A DNA stretch of 64,000 bases from Lustribacter sp965277075 (GTDB lineage: Bacteria > Vulcanimicrobiota > Vulcanimicrobiia > Vulcanimicrobiales > Vulcanimicrobiaceae): positions 1,240,001-1,304,000 of the forward strand of contig OZ255707.1 of NCBI GenBank assembly GCA_965277075.1. The letters are read 5' to 3'. Position 1 is the first letter of the stretch. Every line of letters starts with the position of its first letter. Below the pieces are notes generated by a model. The model was not told the DNA's origin and did no database searches. It saw nothing but the letters and a program-made list of their open reading frames with translations. Of this stretch, positions 1-8,749 are shown piece after piece. Made by a program: the position numbers and the translations under genes.

Positions 1-1156
1 TTTGGGCGATCGAGAGACTTTGTGTTGCTTGACGTACGGACTCGTCTGCGAAGTCAAGTCGCGCTCGACTCGATTCGATTGCCGCTCGCGCGGCTTCGAT
101 CGACGCACGAAGTTGTACTTCGCGGCCGGAAAGTTGCACACGCGTCAGCGCGGCGCTCGCCTGCGCTTCGCTTTCGGCTCCGCGGATCGTCCCGAAATCG
201 ACAATCGGAATGCTCACGCCGACCGAGGCCGTAGGCCCGCGCGATGTTTGATTTCCGAGTTGCGGCGCACGTTGCAGCAAATACCCGGCCGCGATGGAAA
301 GCGTTGGGCGACGCTGTGCACGAGCCGCATCGAGTTGCGCGTTCGAACGCGCGAGCATCGCCTGCAGCTGCGTCGACGTCGGATCGAGACGGAGGGCACG
401 TTGAAGGGCCGCAGTGTCGTCAGAGGCGTTCGCGACGGCCGGCTGCGGATCGATGGACAACGATGCCGCCGGATCGATCGGCCGCCCGATAAGCGCACCG
501 AGCGCGATCGCACCTTGACGGAGTGCGGAACGTGCTTGAAACAGTTCGGTCTCCGCTCGCCGCGCTTCAACCGTTGCCCGCAAGACTTCAAAACTGCCGA
601 TCGCTCCGGCGCGTTCGCGAAGCCGTGCCGCCGTGACGAGGTCGTTCGCGCTTCCCGCGTTTTGTTCGGCCGCGACGGTTCGCGCCTGTGCGCCGGCGAC
701 GGCATAATACGCATCGACGATTCGTTGCCGAACGTCGCGCACGGTGGCTTCGGCCTCCCCACGGGCCGACGCCACATCGACCCGAGCAATCGCCCGTAGC
801 GCGGCGATGCCGGGCGCCAACTGTTGAAGAAAACCCGCCGAAAGCTGTTGCAGCGAGCCGATGCCGGCTGGAACATCCTCCGTCACACCCGGTTGTACGA
901 CGAACTGCAACGGCGGGACCGCCGCTTGCTGCACGCGGGCTTCCGCCGCAAGGATCGCCGACCGTGCCGCAACGATTTCGAGATTGTGCATATCGCCCTC
1001 GTGCAGCACGGCTCCGAGATCGATCGCTCCGGCCAGCGGCGCCGGACTTGGCGACGCGGGTACGAGTTGCGCCGAAACGCGTTGCGTCATCGCAAGAAAG
1101 GCGAGAGCGACGAGCGAAGCGCAAAGCGCCCGATATGCGCTGAGTGGTACGATCAT
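1..1156 (-). CDS. TolC-family outer-membrane efflux protein (3' end beyond the window)
   Basis: This is the outer-membrane channel of a tripartite RND efflux pump. The frame is open from an ATG at 1156 to the left edge (385 codons) with no stop, so the C-terminus is missing. The first ~25 residues look like a signal peptide (hydrophobic SLVALAFLAMTQRVSAQ). The rest is rich in alanine, glutamine and arginine, with repeated long amphipathic helices and the typical TolC segments DAYYAVAGAQAR, ALGALIGRPIDP and TASVGVSIPIVDFGTIRGA. The start codon overlaps the stop of the upstream permease gene by 4 nt (ATGA), so the two are translationally coupled. No periplasmic adaptor is visible; it may lie beyond the left edge. 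Confidence 0.85.
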   Translation of the reverse strand, partial: MIVPLSAYRALCASLVALAFLAMTQRVSAQLVPASPSPAPLAGAIDLGAVLHEGDMHNLEIVAARSAILAAEARVQQAAVPPLQFVVQPGVTEDVPAGIGSLQQLSAGFLQQLAPGIAALRAIARVDVASARGEAEATVRDVRQRIVDAYYAVAGAQARTVAAEQNAGSANDLVTAARLRERAGAIGSFEVLRATVEARRAETELFQARSALRQGAIALGALIGRPIDPAASLSIDPQPAVANASDDTAALQRALRLDPTSTQLQAMLARSNAQLDAARAQRRPTLSIAAGYLLQRAPQLGNQTSRGPTASVGVSIPIVDFGTIRGAESEAQASAALTRVQLSGREVQLRASIEAARAAIESSRARLDFADESVRQATQSLSIAQ

Positions 1157-4100
1157 CGCAGCGCCGGCTCCCCGGCGTGCGCCATCGACTTCCGCGGGGC
1201 CGAACGATCGTTCGGCTGTCGACGATTTCGAAAAGATACGTAGAACACCGGCATGAGATAGAGCGTAAAAAATGTCGAGAAAAGCAGACCGCCGATGGTC
1301 GCGACGGCGAGCGGCTTTTGCATCTCGCTGCCGGCGCCAAGGCCGATCGCGAGCGGAACGACACCGAGCAACGATGTGAGCGTCGTCATGATGATCGGAC
1401 GCATCCGCAAACGGCCCGCGTGAACCATCGCCTCCTCCGCGGTGCTGCCTTGCGCGACGAGCTTGTCCACTTCGTCGAAGAGCAGGATGCCGTTCTTGAC
1501 GACCCCGCCGACGAGCAGAATCAAACCCATGAACGACGAGACGTTGAGCGGAATGTTGGTGATGCGCAACGCGGCGACCACGCCGAAGAGTGCCAGGGGC
1601 ACCGACGAAATAACCACGATCGGGATGCGGAACCCACGAAATTCAAAAACCATCGTGATGAAGACGAGCAGAATTGCGATGGCGATCGCCGTGCCGAACT
1701 CGGCAAATGACTGCCGTTGCAACGCATAGCGACCGCCATAGACGAGACGGTATCCGGAAGGCAGCCGCACGTCGCGAAGCGCGGTGCGAATGTCCGCGAT
1801 CGTTCCGCCGAGGTCGCGGCCGCTCACGTTCGCCGTTACGCGAACGATCTGCTCGAGGTTCTCTTCGTTGCGCTCGGTGGTCGATCCGAGCGGAACGATA
1901 TCAGCCAGCGAACTCAAACTGTAACTCGAACCATTCGGCGCGACGATCGGCAGCGTTTGCAGATCGCCGAGCGAGACGTCATTCCACGGCACCGCATAAC
2001 GGACGCGTACCGGAATCGGGATCGGCAGCCGCGGTATCGTCGTCGCGACGACGCCGTCGAAGCCGGCGGCAACGGCCGCTGTGAGCGATGTCGTCGTGAA
2101 CCCCACGCGGCTGCCGGCGAACGGTTTGAGCCGCACGAGCGTGTTCGGCGTCGAAAAGACGATGCCGTTGAAATCGTCGACGACGCCTCGGACCTTTGCG
2201 ATGCGGTCGTCGACGTCTTTCGCGATTGATTCCAGTCGCGTCTCGTCGCTGCCGAGAATTTTGATTTCAATCGTGCCCGGCGTGTTCGAGAGATCGTTGA
2301 GCAAGTCTTGAAGTATCTGCGTGATCGTAAATTTGAGGATCGGGACCTTCGCGCCGACGTCGCCGCGGATGTCGTCAAGAATTTTGTCGACTCCGTCTTT
2401 GCGTTTGTCCCGTTCGAGCATCGTCGCGCGAATGTTCCCCGCGTTCGGAGGAGCGGGAAAGAAGCCCGACGGATCGAGCCCGGTGAGCCGGGCGTATGCG
2501 ACGACATTGGGATTCGAACCGATAACGCCTTCGACTTGTTTCAGGGCTCGGTCCGTCTCATCGAGCGACGTCCCCGGCGGCATCGTAAAATTGAACTCGA
2601 ACGCCCCTTCATCCATCTCCGGCAAGAAGTCACTTCCAAGACCGCTCCCGATGAGCAACGTAAACGCGAGAATCGCAGCGGCACACCCGAAAGCAACGAG
2701 CGGCCTGCGCAGGAGCCACCGAAGGCCCGGCTCGTAACGCTGCAAAAGCCAGTCCATCGAACGCGTACCCGGGTGGCGCGCTCGCGCTTGCGGCGTCTTC
2801 GGTGCTCGCAAGAAGTACGCCGAGAGCAGCGGCGTGATGAACAGCGCGAAGAACAGGGAGAGCGTTAGCGCTGTTGCAAGCGTGACGGAGAGAGCGGAAA
2901 AGAACGCACCTGTTATTCCTGAGAGCAGCGCCAGCGGAGCAAAGACGACGACGGTGGTGACGGTTGATGCGATCATCGGAACCGAAATTTCCGCCATACC
3001 GCGCCGGACGGCTTCGAAGCGCTCGACCCCGTCCTGCAAATGACGGTAGATGTTCTCGACCACGAAGATCGCATCGACGATGACGAGGCCGACACCGATC
3101 GCGAGACCGCCGAGCGTCATGAGATTTAAGCCTTGACCGAAAAGGCGCATGAAGAAGAACGCGATCGCGATCGTCAGCGGAATGACGGTTGCGGCGACAA
3201 GCGTGCTCCGAATCGAACCAAGAAAGAACCACATGACGGCGACGGACAGCAGCGTCCCGAGGAGAATCGAATCGCGCAGGCTCCGAACGGAATCGTTCAC
3301 GAGCGTCGCCTGATTCCAATACGGGACGATCGAGGCGCCCGCACCGAGCGTTTGCGTCTCTTTCTGAAGCGCTGCACTGACGTCGCGATCGATCTGCGAG
3401 ACGTTACCGCCGGGTTGTGCATAGACGTTGAGCAGGACGGCGTCGCGGCCCCCGGATGAGACGAGCGACGTTCTCAGCTCGAGCGCATCGTGGACGGTCG
3501 CAACATCACCAACGGTAATGGGTGTCCCCTTGCGGTTTTCGACGACGATTTTTGCGACGTCTTCGGGGGACCGAGGTCCGCCGCTCACGAGCACGATTTG
3601 GCTCTGATGAAACCCGTTGAAATGACCGACCGATGTCACCGCGTTATCGGCGGCAATCGCCGAAGAGAGCTTGTCGATGTCGATCCCGCGCGATGCCGCT
3701 TGCTGCGGCTCGACGGAAACCCAGTACTCGGGACGGCGGCCGCCGACCACACGAACCTGCGCAACGCCGTCGATTCCCGTTAGCGCCGGCTTGACCGTGA
3801 ATTCCGCGAGCCGGCGAATCTCTGCCGTGCTCTTCCCGGCAACCGCAACCGTGTAGCCGAAAACAGGAAAGATATTCGGATTAACATATTGCGCCTGCAC
3901 GTCCGTACCGGGCGGCAGCGTTGCCCGCGCATCGGAGACGACGGAATTAACGCGCTGCAGATCGACGTTGACATCGATCGACGGGTCGAAGGTGATGGAA
4001 ACAAGGCTCGATCCCTGCGCGGAATTCGATTGAACGAGCTTGACGCCGACGATCGTCGAAACTGCCAGCTCGATCGGCCGCGTGATGTTCTGCTGCACCT

Positions 4101-4272
4101 GTTCCGGCGGCATCTGCCCGGCTTGCGCGACCACGACGACGCGCGCGAACGATATACGCGGATAGATCGACATGGGAAGCTGGCCGACCGACATGAGTCC
4201 GAGGGCGACGAAAACGGCGAGCGCGACGAGCAAACCGCGAGCGTTGCGCAAAGCGAAGTCGGCAAAGGCCAA
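1153..4272 (-). CDS. RND efflux permease (AcrB/HAE family)
   Basis: This inner-membrane proton-antiport pump subunit has 1039 aa, the full AcrB length. The N-terminus carries TM1 and the QLPMSIYPRI segment of the family. Two periplasmic porter lobes and two six-helix membrane halves follow. TM4 reads GLVIVDAIFVVENIYRH around residues 395-411, so one acidic residue (D400) of the usual Asp-Asp proton-relay pair is kept and the first is Val. The start is TTG at 4272, chosen because GGAG lies 5 nt upstream and no ATG fits. It is followed by the TolC homologue and preceded by blaI/blaR-like genes and a BlaI-type operator. The substrate is unknown. Confidence 0.93.
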   Translation of the reverse strand: MAFADFALRNARGLLVALAVFVALGLMSVGQLPMSIYPRISFARVVVVAQAGQMPPEQVQQNITRPIELAVSTIVGVKLVQSNSAQGSSLVSITFDPSIDVNVDLQRVNSVVSDARATLPPGTDVQAQYVNPNIFPVFGYTVAVAGKSTAEIRRLAEFTVKPALTGIDGVAQVRVVGGRRPEYWVSVEPQQAASRGIDIDKLSSAIAADNAVTSVGHFNGFHQSQIVLVSGGPRSPEDVAKIVVENRKGTPITVGDVATVHDALELRTSLVSSGGRDAVLLNVYAQPGGNVSQIDRDVSAALQKETQTLGAGASIVPYWNQATLVNDSVRSLRDSILLGTLLSVAVMWFFLGSIRSTLVAATVIPLTIAIAFFFMRLFGQGLNLMTLGGLAIGVGLVIVDAIFVVENIYRHLQDGVERFEAVRRGMAEISVPMIASTVTTVVVFAPLALLSGITGAFFSALSVTLATALTLSLFFALFITPLLSAYFLRAPKTPQARARHPGTRSMDWLLQRYEPGLRWLLRRPLVAFGCAAAILAFTLLIGSGLGSDFLPEMDEGAFEFNFTMPPGTSLDETDRALKQVEGVIGSNPNVVAYARLTGLDPSGFFPAPPNAGNIRATMLERDKRKDGVDKILDDIRGDVGAKVPILKFTITQILQDLLNDLSNTPGTIEIKILGSDETRLESIAKDVDDRIAKVRGVVDDFNGIVFSTPNTLVRLKPFAGSRVGFTTTSLTAAVAAGFDGVVATTIPRLPIPIPVRVRYAVPWNDVSLGDLQTLPIVAPNGSSYSLSSLADIVPLGSTTERNEENLEQIVRVTANVSGRDLGGTIADIRTALRDVRLPSGYRLVYGGRYALQRQSFAEFGTAIAIAILLVFITMVFEFRGFRIPIVVISSVPLALFGVVAALRITNIPLNVSSFMGLILLVGGVVKNGILLFDEVDKLVAQGSTAEEAMVHAGRLRMRPIIMTTLTSLLGVVPLAIGLGAGSEMQKPLAVATIGGLLFSTFFTLYLMPVFYVSFRNRRQPNDRSAPRKSMAHAGEPALR

Positions 4273-4302
4273 AGAAGCTCCAACGGGCGGACAGCAGCCC
4301 AG

Positions 4303-4319
4303 TACTACATCGTGTAGTT
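4303..4319. promoter_or_regulatory. Candidate BlaI/MecI/CopY-type operator upstream of the RND permease
   Basis: The sequence TACTACATCGTGTAGTT is an inverted repeat (ACTACA, 3-nt spacer, TGTAGT). It lies 31 nt upstream of the permease start and downstream of the blaR-like gene. BlaI, MecI and CopY are known to bind TACA/TGTA dyads, and a BlaI-family gene lies 0.85 kb away, so repression of the pump operon by it is the natural inference. Confidence 0.6.
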
Positions 4320-4375
4320 ACAAACGGAGGTTGATGTTCCTGTGCTTCGCGCGTGCAGCTAGTGCCCTGGATGAC

Positions 4376-5161
4376 TTAGCAGTGATGCGATCTGAGATAC
4401 GGCAGATCGTGCATGAAGTCGGCGTGTGAGATGGCTAACGCGATAAAGAACGCGATCACCGCTGCCGGCGCGGCGACGTTCATGAAGGGCGACGGACGCC
4501 GTTCCGCCCGACCGTCGTTACACAGGACATGTCGATCGCGAGCGCGCCGCGTAAGGAGCCGCTCGTACACGAGCGGATCGCCGCTCCCGGCGACCTCGAC
4601 GTTCGCTCGGATTTCTCGTCGTAGGCGAAGCGTGCGTTCAAGACTCGTGAAGCCGGGGAGCAATAACGCCGAGAAAAGGATGTGCCAGAACAGGTTCCAT
4701 GCGGCATCACGATTGCGAACGTGCACCATCTCGTGCCGCGCCACAAGCCTGAACTCGAGGCCGTCGAGGTCCTCGATGAAACCGCGCGAGACGAATATCT
4801 TCGCTCGGAGGATGCCCGACGCCGTAAAGCAGATCGATGCTGCGGCCTCCAGATAAACGATCTCCGGCGGACGCACCGCCGCCCGTTGCGCCTCGTGACG
4901 GAAAGCCTCGTTCAGCTGCGACGGCGGTTCGCTCGACAGAGCCGAAAGCAGCGCGAGCCTGTTTCGTACGAGTCCGATTTGAACGACCACCGCGCCCATC
5001 GAAAGCAGGGCGGCGCCAAGCACGAGTTGCGGCAAGATGCGGTGCAACGCGAGAATGCCGTGGTACATCGGATCCATCGGCGCAAACCAGCAGAAGCGAT
5101 CGGCGATAAGTGAAAGCGGGAACAGAAAAATGAGGAGCGAGAGCCAAACGTACCGGCGCAC
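4376..5161 (-). CDS. BlaR1/M56-like membrane metallopeptidase lacking a penicillin-sensor domain
   Basis: This is a membrane zinc protease of the M56 (BlaR1/MecR1) type, 261 aa. The N-terminus has two hydrophobic segments (about residues 5-25 and 45-65). The zinc motif HEMVH is at 143-147 in the context RLVARHEMVHVRNRD. An E-containing helix (RREIRAN, ~181-187) is a plausible third ligand, and a C-terminal hydrophobic segment lies at ~230-245. The extracellular beta-lactam-binding domain of true BlaR1 is absent, so the signal it senses is unknown. The GTG start at 5161 has GAGG upstream and lies 8 nt after blaI. By family analogy it would cleave or inactivate BlaI. Confidence 0.8.
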   Translation of the reverse strand: MRRYVWLSLLIFLFPLSLIADRFCWFAPMDPMYHGILALHRILPQLVLGAALLSMGAVVVQIGLVRNRLALLSALSSEPPSQLNEAFRHEAQRAAVRPPEIVYLEAAASICFTASGILRAKIFVSRGFIEDLDGLEFRLVARHEMVHVRNRDAAWNLFWHILFSALLLPGFTSLERTLRLRREIRANVEVAGSGDPLVYERLLTRRARDRHVLCNDGRAERRPSPFMNVAAPAAVIAFFIALAISHADFMHDLPYLRSHHC

Positions 5162-5169
5162 GCGAATCC

Positions 5170-5601
5170 TCAGGAGGCACGCCGTCGCCGTTTTGGCAGC
5201 AGCCGCAACATCGTCTCGAGGGCAGCCTCGTCACTCGCGATCGCATCGACAAAGCCGTGGATCGCGGCCTGACCATGCTCATCGAGCAGCCCGGCAATGA
5301 CGTCTCCAACGACGCGATTGACGAATTGCTCCCGACTCAACGCGGCCGCGTAGCACGTGTCCCGGTGCACACCGCTCTTTTTGACCAAGCCCTTCTTCTG
5401 GAGACGCAGCAGCTCGGTCGAAATCGTCGTGTACGCGACCGGCGCACGCGCGTCGAGGTCGCGTGCGATCGCATGGAGCGAGCCGCCACCGCTCGACCAC
5501 AAGTGCTCCATGATGCGCGACTGCAGCTCGCCGAGGGCCTGAGCGGACCCCTTCGCGCGCGGCCGAAACGCAATCGGTCCTCGAAACTTCATCCCACCCA
5601 T
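5170..5601 (-). CDS. BlaI/MecI/CopY-family transcriptional repressor
   Basis: The product (143 aa) has the winged-helix fold of penicillinase repressors: LGELQSRIMEHLWSSGGGS, then VAYTTISTELLRLQKKGLV (the recognition helix and wing that read TACA/TGTA dyads), then a dimerisation region ending in an Arg-rich tail. It is the first gene of a blaI-blaR-like pair, which is the usual arrangement of this two-component switch. The start at 5601 is ATG; a second ATG three codons in (5592) is possible. Candidate operators lie just upstream of it and upstream of the downstream RND operon. Confidence 0.9.
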   Translation of the reverse strand: MGGMKFRGPIAFRPRAKGSAQALGELQSRIMEHLWSSGGGSLHAIARDLDARAPVAYTTISTELLRLQKKGLVKKSGVHRDTCYAAALSREQFVNRVVGDVIAGLLDEHGQAAIHGFVDAIASDEAALETMLRLLPKRRRRAS

Positions 5602-5611
5602 CGCCCACGCA

Positions 5612-5628
5612 TACGACGCTCCGTCATA
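5612..5628. promoter_or_regulatory. Candidate autoregulatory operator upstream of blaI
   Basis: TACGACG, a CTC spacer, then CGTCATA: a 7-3-7 inverted repeat with one mismatch, 10 nt upstream of the blaI start. Its outline (TACnAC, 3-nt spacer) resembles the dyad at 4303-4319, which is why it is read as a second site for the same repressor. Confidence 0.4.
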
Positions 5629-5649
5629 ACGACCCGCCCGCAGGGGGCG

Positions 5650-5886
5650 TTATTTGAAGTCGCGCTCGAGATGCGTCGTACCCTGCTGACCGTTCGCAGT
5701 TGCCGAGATATCGAACGCCCATTTCGTCGCGTGGCCGAGCTTCGGATTCGCAATGTACGTACCGTTGCCGTGCTCCCGGACGATGATGTCTGCGCCCTTC
5801 ATCGACATCGTCGGCATGCTCGTTGCGATTTTGACCGCCGCTCCGTGAACCGGTGCGCCCGCAGCATTCTTCACGGTAACGATCAC
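5650..5886 (-). CDS. YtkA-like domain protein, 5' end unresolved (possibly truncated)
   Basis: The translation resembles a YtkA/FixH-type immunoglobulin-like domain: VTVKNAAGAPVHGAAVKIAT, PTMSMKGAD, GNGTYIANPKLGHATKWAF. The only usable start is a GTG at 5886. Homology-like sequence continues upstream in the same open frame (SDGKLSVTAAFTPDPP) to an in-frame TGA at 5989-5991. No ATG, GTG or TTG lies in that stretch, and no signal peptide or lipobox is found in any frame there. Family members are normally exported, so this is either a signal-less variant or a gene that has lost its 5' end. Confidence 0.5.
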   Translation of the reverse strand: MIVTVKNAAGAPVHGAAVKIATSMPTMSMKGADIIVREHGNGTYIANPKLGHATKWAFDISATANGQQGTTHLERDFK

Positions 5887-6033
5887 CGTGTCGCTGCCTT
5901 TACTCGAGGGCGGGTCGGGTGTGAACGCTGCCGTAACGGATAGCTTCCCGTCCGATGCCTCCGCGTCGGTGAGAAGCGCTCGGACGCATCATGAGAGCTG
6001 CCGGCATCCTTCGGCACGCCGGGACAGGTACGA

Positions 6034-6462
6034 TCAGCTACTCTTCGTGAGTTGGTTACGAAAGGTCATACCGACGCGCTCCATGAGTGCAATCGATGCA
6101 GCATTATCACGGCGCGCCACCCCCCAGATCTCCGAAGCGCCGTCGACGACGAACGCCCGCTCAAGAACGGCGCGTGCCGCCTCCGTGCCGTACCCGCGGC
6201 GCCGCAACGCACGATCGATCAGCCAATCCGCCTCGAACCGTTGACGCGGACGGTGATGACGGACACCAGCGTGCCCGATCACCCGGTCCGTTGCCGCTTC
6301 AACCACGGCATAATTTCCAAATCCGAAGTCGTCCGGCGTAAACGTCGATCCGTTGCCGAAATACCGCATGGTCTCCGCGTCACCGTAGATGCCGACGATC
6401 GCTCCGGCATCCGCAATCTCCCAACGCCGAAGAAGAAGGCGTGGCGTGGTGGCGACGATCAT
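6034..6462 (-). CDS. GNAT-family acetyltransferase (RimJ/RimL type)
   Basis: The protein transfers an acetyl group from acetyl-CoA to an amine; the substrate is unknown. It starts TTPRLLLRRW, typical of RimJ/RimL-like enzymes. The acetyl-CoA pyrophosphate loop is the RRRGYGTEAARAVLERAF segment (Q/R-x-x-G-x-G/A motif), followed by NAASIALMERVGM, the usual final helix-strand. ATG at 6462 places the conserved TPRLLLR four residues in (142 aa). An upstream TTG at 6495 would add 11 residues. It is transcribed divergently from the dsbD-like gene. Confidence 0.82.
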   Translation of the reverse strand: MIVATTPRLLLRRWEIADAGAIVGIYGDAETMRYFGNGSTFTPDDFGFGNYAVVEAATDRVIGHAGVRHHRPRQRFEADWLIDRALRRRGYGTEAARAVLERAFVVDGASEIWGVARRDNAASIALMERVGMTFRNQLTKSS

Positions 6463-6520
6463 GATTGCGACGTAAGCCACCTTGCTGATGGACAACGCAT
6501 CTCTGTGCCATGGTGACGAG

Positions 6521-8749
6521 ATGAAATATCAACCAGCGCGCCGCCTCGGCTCGATCGCACGCGACGAGCGGATTCGCTGTATTCTCGTGTTTCTGTGCGC
6601 GTTTGTCGCGTTGGTCGCAACCGCACGCTCGGCGCCGGCCGCCGAGGCCGGCGGCCCGAGGCACTTTTTGGGCGATCGCTACGTGCGGACACGCATTCTT
6701 CCCGAGTCCGGAACGGTCGCGCGGGGTGGTTCGACATCACTCGCGATCGAGTTCACCACGTCCCCAGGTTGGCACATTTACTGGCGTAATCCGGGCGACG
6801 CCGGCGGTCCCCCGGAAAGTAAGTGGACGCTCGCGCATGGCATCTCGGTGGGTCCGACGATGTGGCCGACGCCCGATCGGCGGACGGACGCCGGGATCAC
6901 GACGTACGTCTACACCGGTCGGACCACGCTGCTCGTTCCCCTCGACATCGCCCGCGACGCACATCTCGGTACGACGGCCCTGCACGCTGATCTTACGTGG
7001 CTGGTTTGTTCGAATGTCTGCGTTCCGGGAAGCGGAAAGGCCAGCGCCAACGTAGTGATCGCCGATAACGCGACGTTGCCTGATCCACGGAACGACAGCC
7101 TCTTCGCCGCTGCACGCGCGCGTCTGCCGCTGCAGGCGAATTTCGAATCGACTTTCACGGCAAGCCATGGCTCCTTGCGCATTGCGGAGCCGCGCGCACC
7201 CTTCGGTGAGCGTCTGACCGACGCGTACTTCTTTCCGCTCGACCCGAACCTCATCGCCCAATCTTCTCCGCAACGGCTCACGACCGACGGTACGCTGACG
7301 CTAACGCTGCAGCTCAAAAACGCGCAAGACGGCGCGCCGCGGCAGATCGACGGTGTGCTGGCGATCAAATCGATCGATGCCGTCGGGCATCGCCAATTTC
7401 GTGGCTACGCTATCAACGCTGTGCCTGCGTCGATCGCGCAAGTGACCGCGCCACGATCGCTCGTTGCAGCGCTGGTACTTGCGTTTCTCGGCGGCATCGT
7501 TCTCAACGTGATGCCCTGCGTGTTTCCCGTCCTTTCGTTCAAAGCGCTTGGCGCCATCAAAGAGGTCGATCCACGTCAGCGCTGGTCACGAGCGACGTCT
7601 TACGCGCTCGGCGTCATCGGAAGCTGCTTAACCCTGGGCGTGCTCCTGCTCGCGCTGCGCGGCGGCGGCCAGGCGATCGGATGGGGATTCCAATATCAGT
7701 CGCCACTTTTCGTCGCACTGCTCACGCTGCTGCTGCTCGCGCTCGCACTCTCGATGTCGGGCGTCGCGGAGTTCGTCATCCCGCTGCCCGGCCCGCTCGC
7801 TCACCGCAACGGCGGTAACGGGAACGTTACAGCGTTCGTCGACGGTGCCCTCGTAACGCTGATCGCATCTGCGTGCACCGCTCCCTTTATGGGCGCGGCG
7901 TTGGGCTTTGCTTTAACCGCGAGCGGTCCCGCCGGCTTGAGCGTCTTTGCAGCGCTCGGTCTCGGCCTTGCCCTGCCCTACGTCATCGTGACGGGTGTTC
8001 CCGCGATCGCCGCGCGGCTGCCGAAACCGGGCAGGTGGATGGTCTTAGCGCAACGCCTTTTTGCCTTTCCGCTTTATGCTACGGTCGCGTGGCTCGTTTG
8101 GGTCTTTTCTCAGGAAGTCGACGGCGGCTCTCTGTTTTCGTTGCTGATCGCGCTCGTCTGTGTCGGCTTCGCCGTCTCGGCGTACGGCGCGTCGGCCGAT
8201 CTCGGGCGAGTTTGGCGGCGGGCGTTCGTTCTGCTGAGCATCGTGGCTTTCGCTGCGGCGATCGCAATCGTCGCGCCGGTCAACGCGATGCAGCATAGCG
8301 CGAGCAAAGAAGCCAGCTCGACCGAGGTCTTGCATTACGAGCCGTTCGCAGCGTCGCGGCTTGCTGCGTTGCGCGCGGCTCATCGTGCCGTGCTGGTCAA
8401 CGTCACCGCGGCATGGTGCATCACCTGTCAGGTCAACGATCGCCTTGCGCTCGGGCGGCCGGAGGTGCTGGAGCGATTCGCCGCCCAGCACGTCACACTT
8501 TTGCGGGCTGACTGGACGAATCAAGATGCGCGGATTACCGAGTATCTGCAGCAGTTCGGTCGTAGCGGCGTTCCACTCTACGTGTACTATGCGGCTGACG
8601 GCAACGTTGACGTTTGGCCGCAACTCCTCACGCCGAGCCTTGTCCTCGAGCGGCTGGAACACCATCATGTCGTTGCCCTCAGCGCGCGCTTGTCACAAGA
8701 CGCGTATCTTCATGCGTTATCCCAAGGCACCCCCACGGCTGATCAATAG
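6521..8749 (+). CDS. DsbD/ScsB-like transmembrane thiol-disulfide reductase
   Basis: This 742-aa protein passes electrons from cytoplasmic thioredoxin across the inner membrane to periplasmic partners. After a signal sequence, an N-terminal periplasmic domain carries the CxxxC pair C163/C167 (LVCSNVCVPG). The DsbD transmembrane core follows, with cysteines in MPCVFPVLS (C333) and SACTAPFMG (C452) that form the intramembrane pair. A C-terminal thioredoxin domain has WCITC (C633/C636). All three redox pairs needed for the relay are present. ATG 6521 was chosen because it directly precedes the signal-like region; an ATG at 6482 is also in frame. The 3' end overlaps aroQ convergently by 33 nt. 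Confidence 0.9.
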   Translation: MKYQPARRLGSIARDERIRCILVFLCAFVALVATARSAPAAEAGGPRHFLGDRYVRTRILPESGTVARGGSTSLAIEFTTSPGWHIYWRNPGDAGGPPESKWTLAHGISVGPTMWPTPDRRTDAGITTYVYTGRTTLLVPLDIARDAHLGTTALHADLTWLVCSNVCVPGSGKASANVVIADNATLPDPRNDSLFAAARARLPLQANFESTFTASHGSLRIAEPRAPFGERLTDAYFFPLDPNLIAQSSPQRLTTDGTLTLTLQLKNAQDGAPRQIDGVLAIKSIDAVGHRQFRGYAINAVPASIAQVTAPRSLVAALVLAFLGGIVLNVMPCVFPVLSFKALGAIKEVDPRQRWSRATSYALGVIGSCLTLGVLLLALRGGGQAIGWGFQYQSPLFVALLTLLLLALALSMSGVAEFVIPLPGPLAHRNGGNGNVTAFVDGALVTLIASACTAPFMGAALGFALTASGPAGLSVFAALGLGLALPYVIVTGVPAIAARLPKPGRWMVLAQRLFAFPLYATVAWLVWVFSQEVDGGSLFSLLIALVCVGFAVSAYGASADLGRVWRRAFVLLSIVAFAAAIAIVAPVNAMQHSASKEASSTEVLHYEPFAASRLAALRAAHRAVLVNVTAAWCITCQVNDRLALGRPEVLERFAAQHVTLLRADWTNQDARITEYLQQFGRSGVPLYVYYAADGNVDVWPQLLTPSLVLERLEHHHVVALSARLSQDAYLHALSQGTPTADQ

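Noticed and set aside
214..876. Long open frames antisense or shifted within the efflux, aro, topA and PAS-SpoIIE genes
   Set aside because: They are Arg/Ser/Pro-rich, have no family motifs and lie within genes with clear motifs; typical spurious ORFs of GC-rich DNA.
2505..2530. GATTCGAACC, resembling a tRNA T-loop on the minus strand
   Set aside because: It lies inside the RND permease coding sequence (Gly-Ser-Asn-Pro codons) with no acceptor or anticodon stems around it.
5986..5991. TGA upstream of the YtkA domain as a second selenocysteine codon
   Set aside because: Sequence further upstream in that frame has another TGA and no resemblance to the family; there is no conserved Cys at that position to replace.
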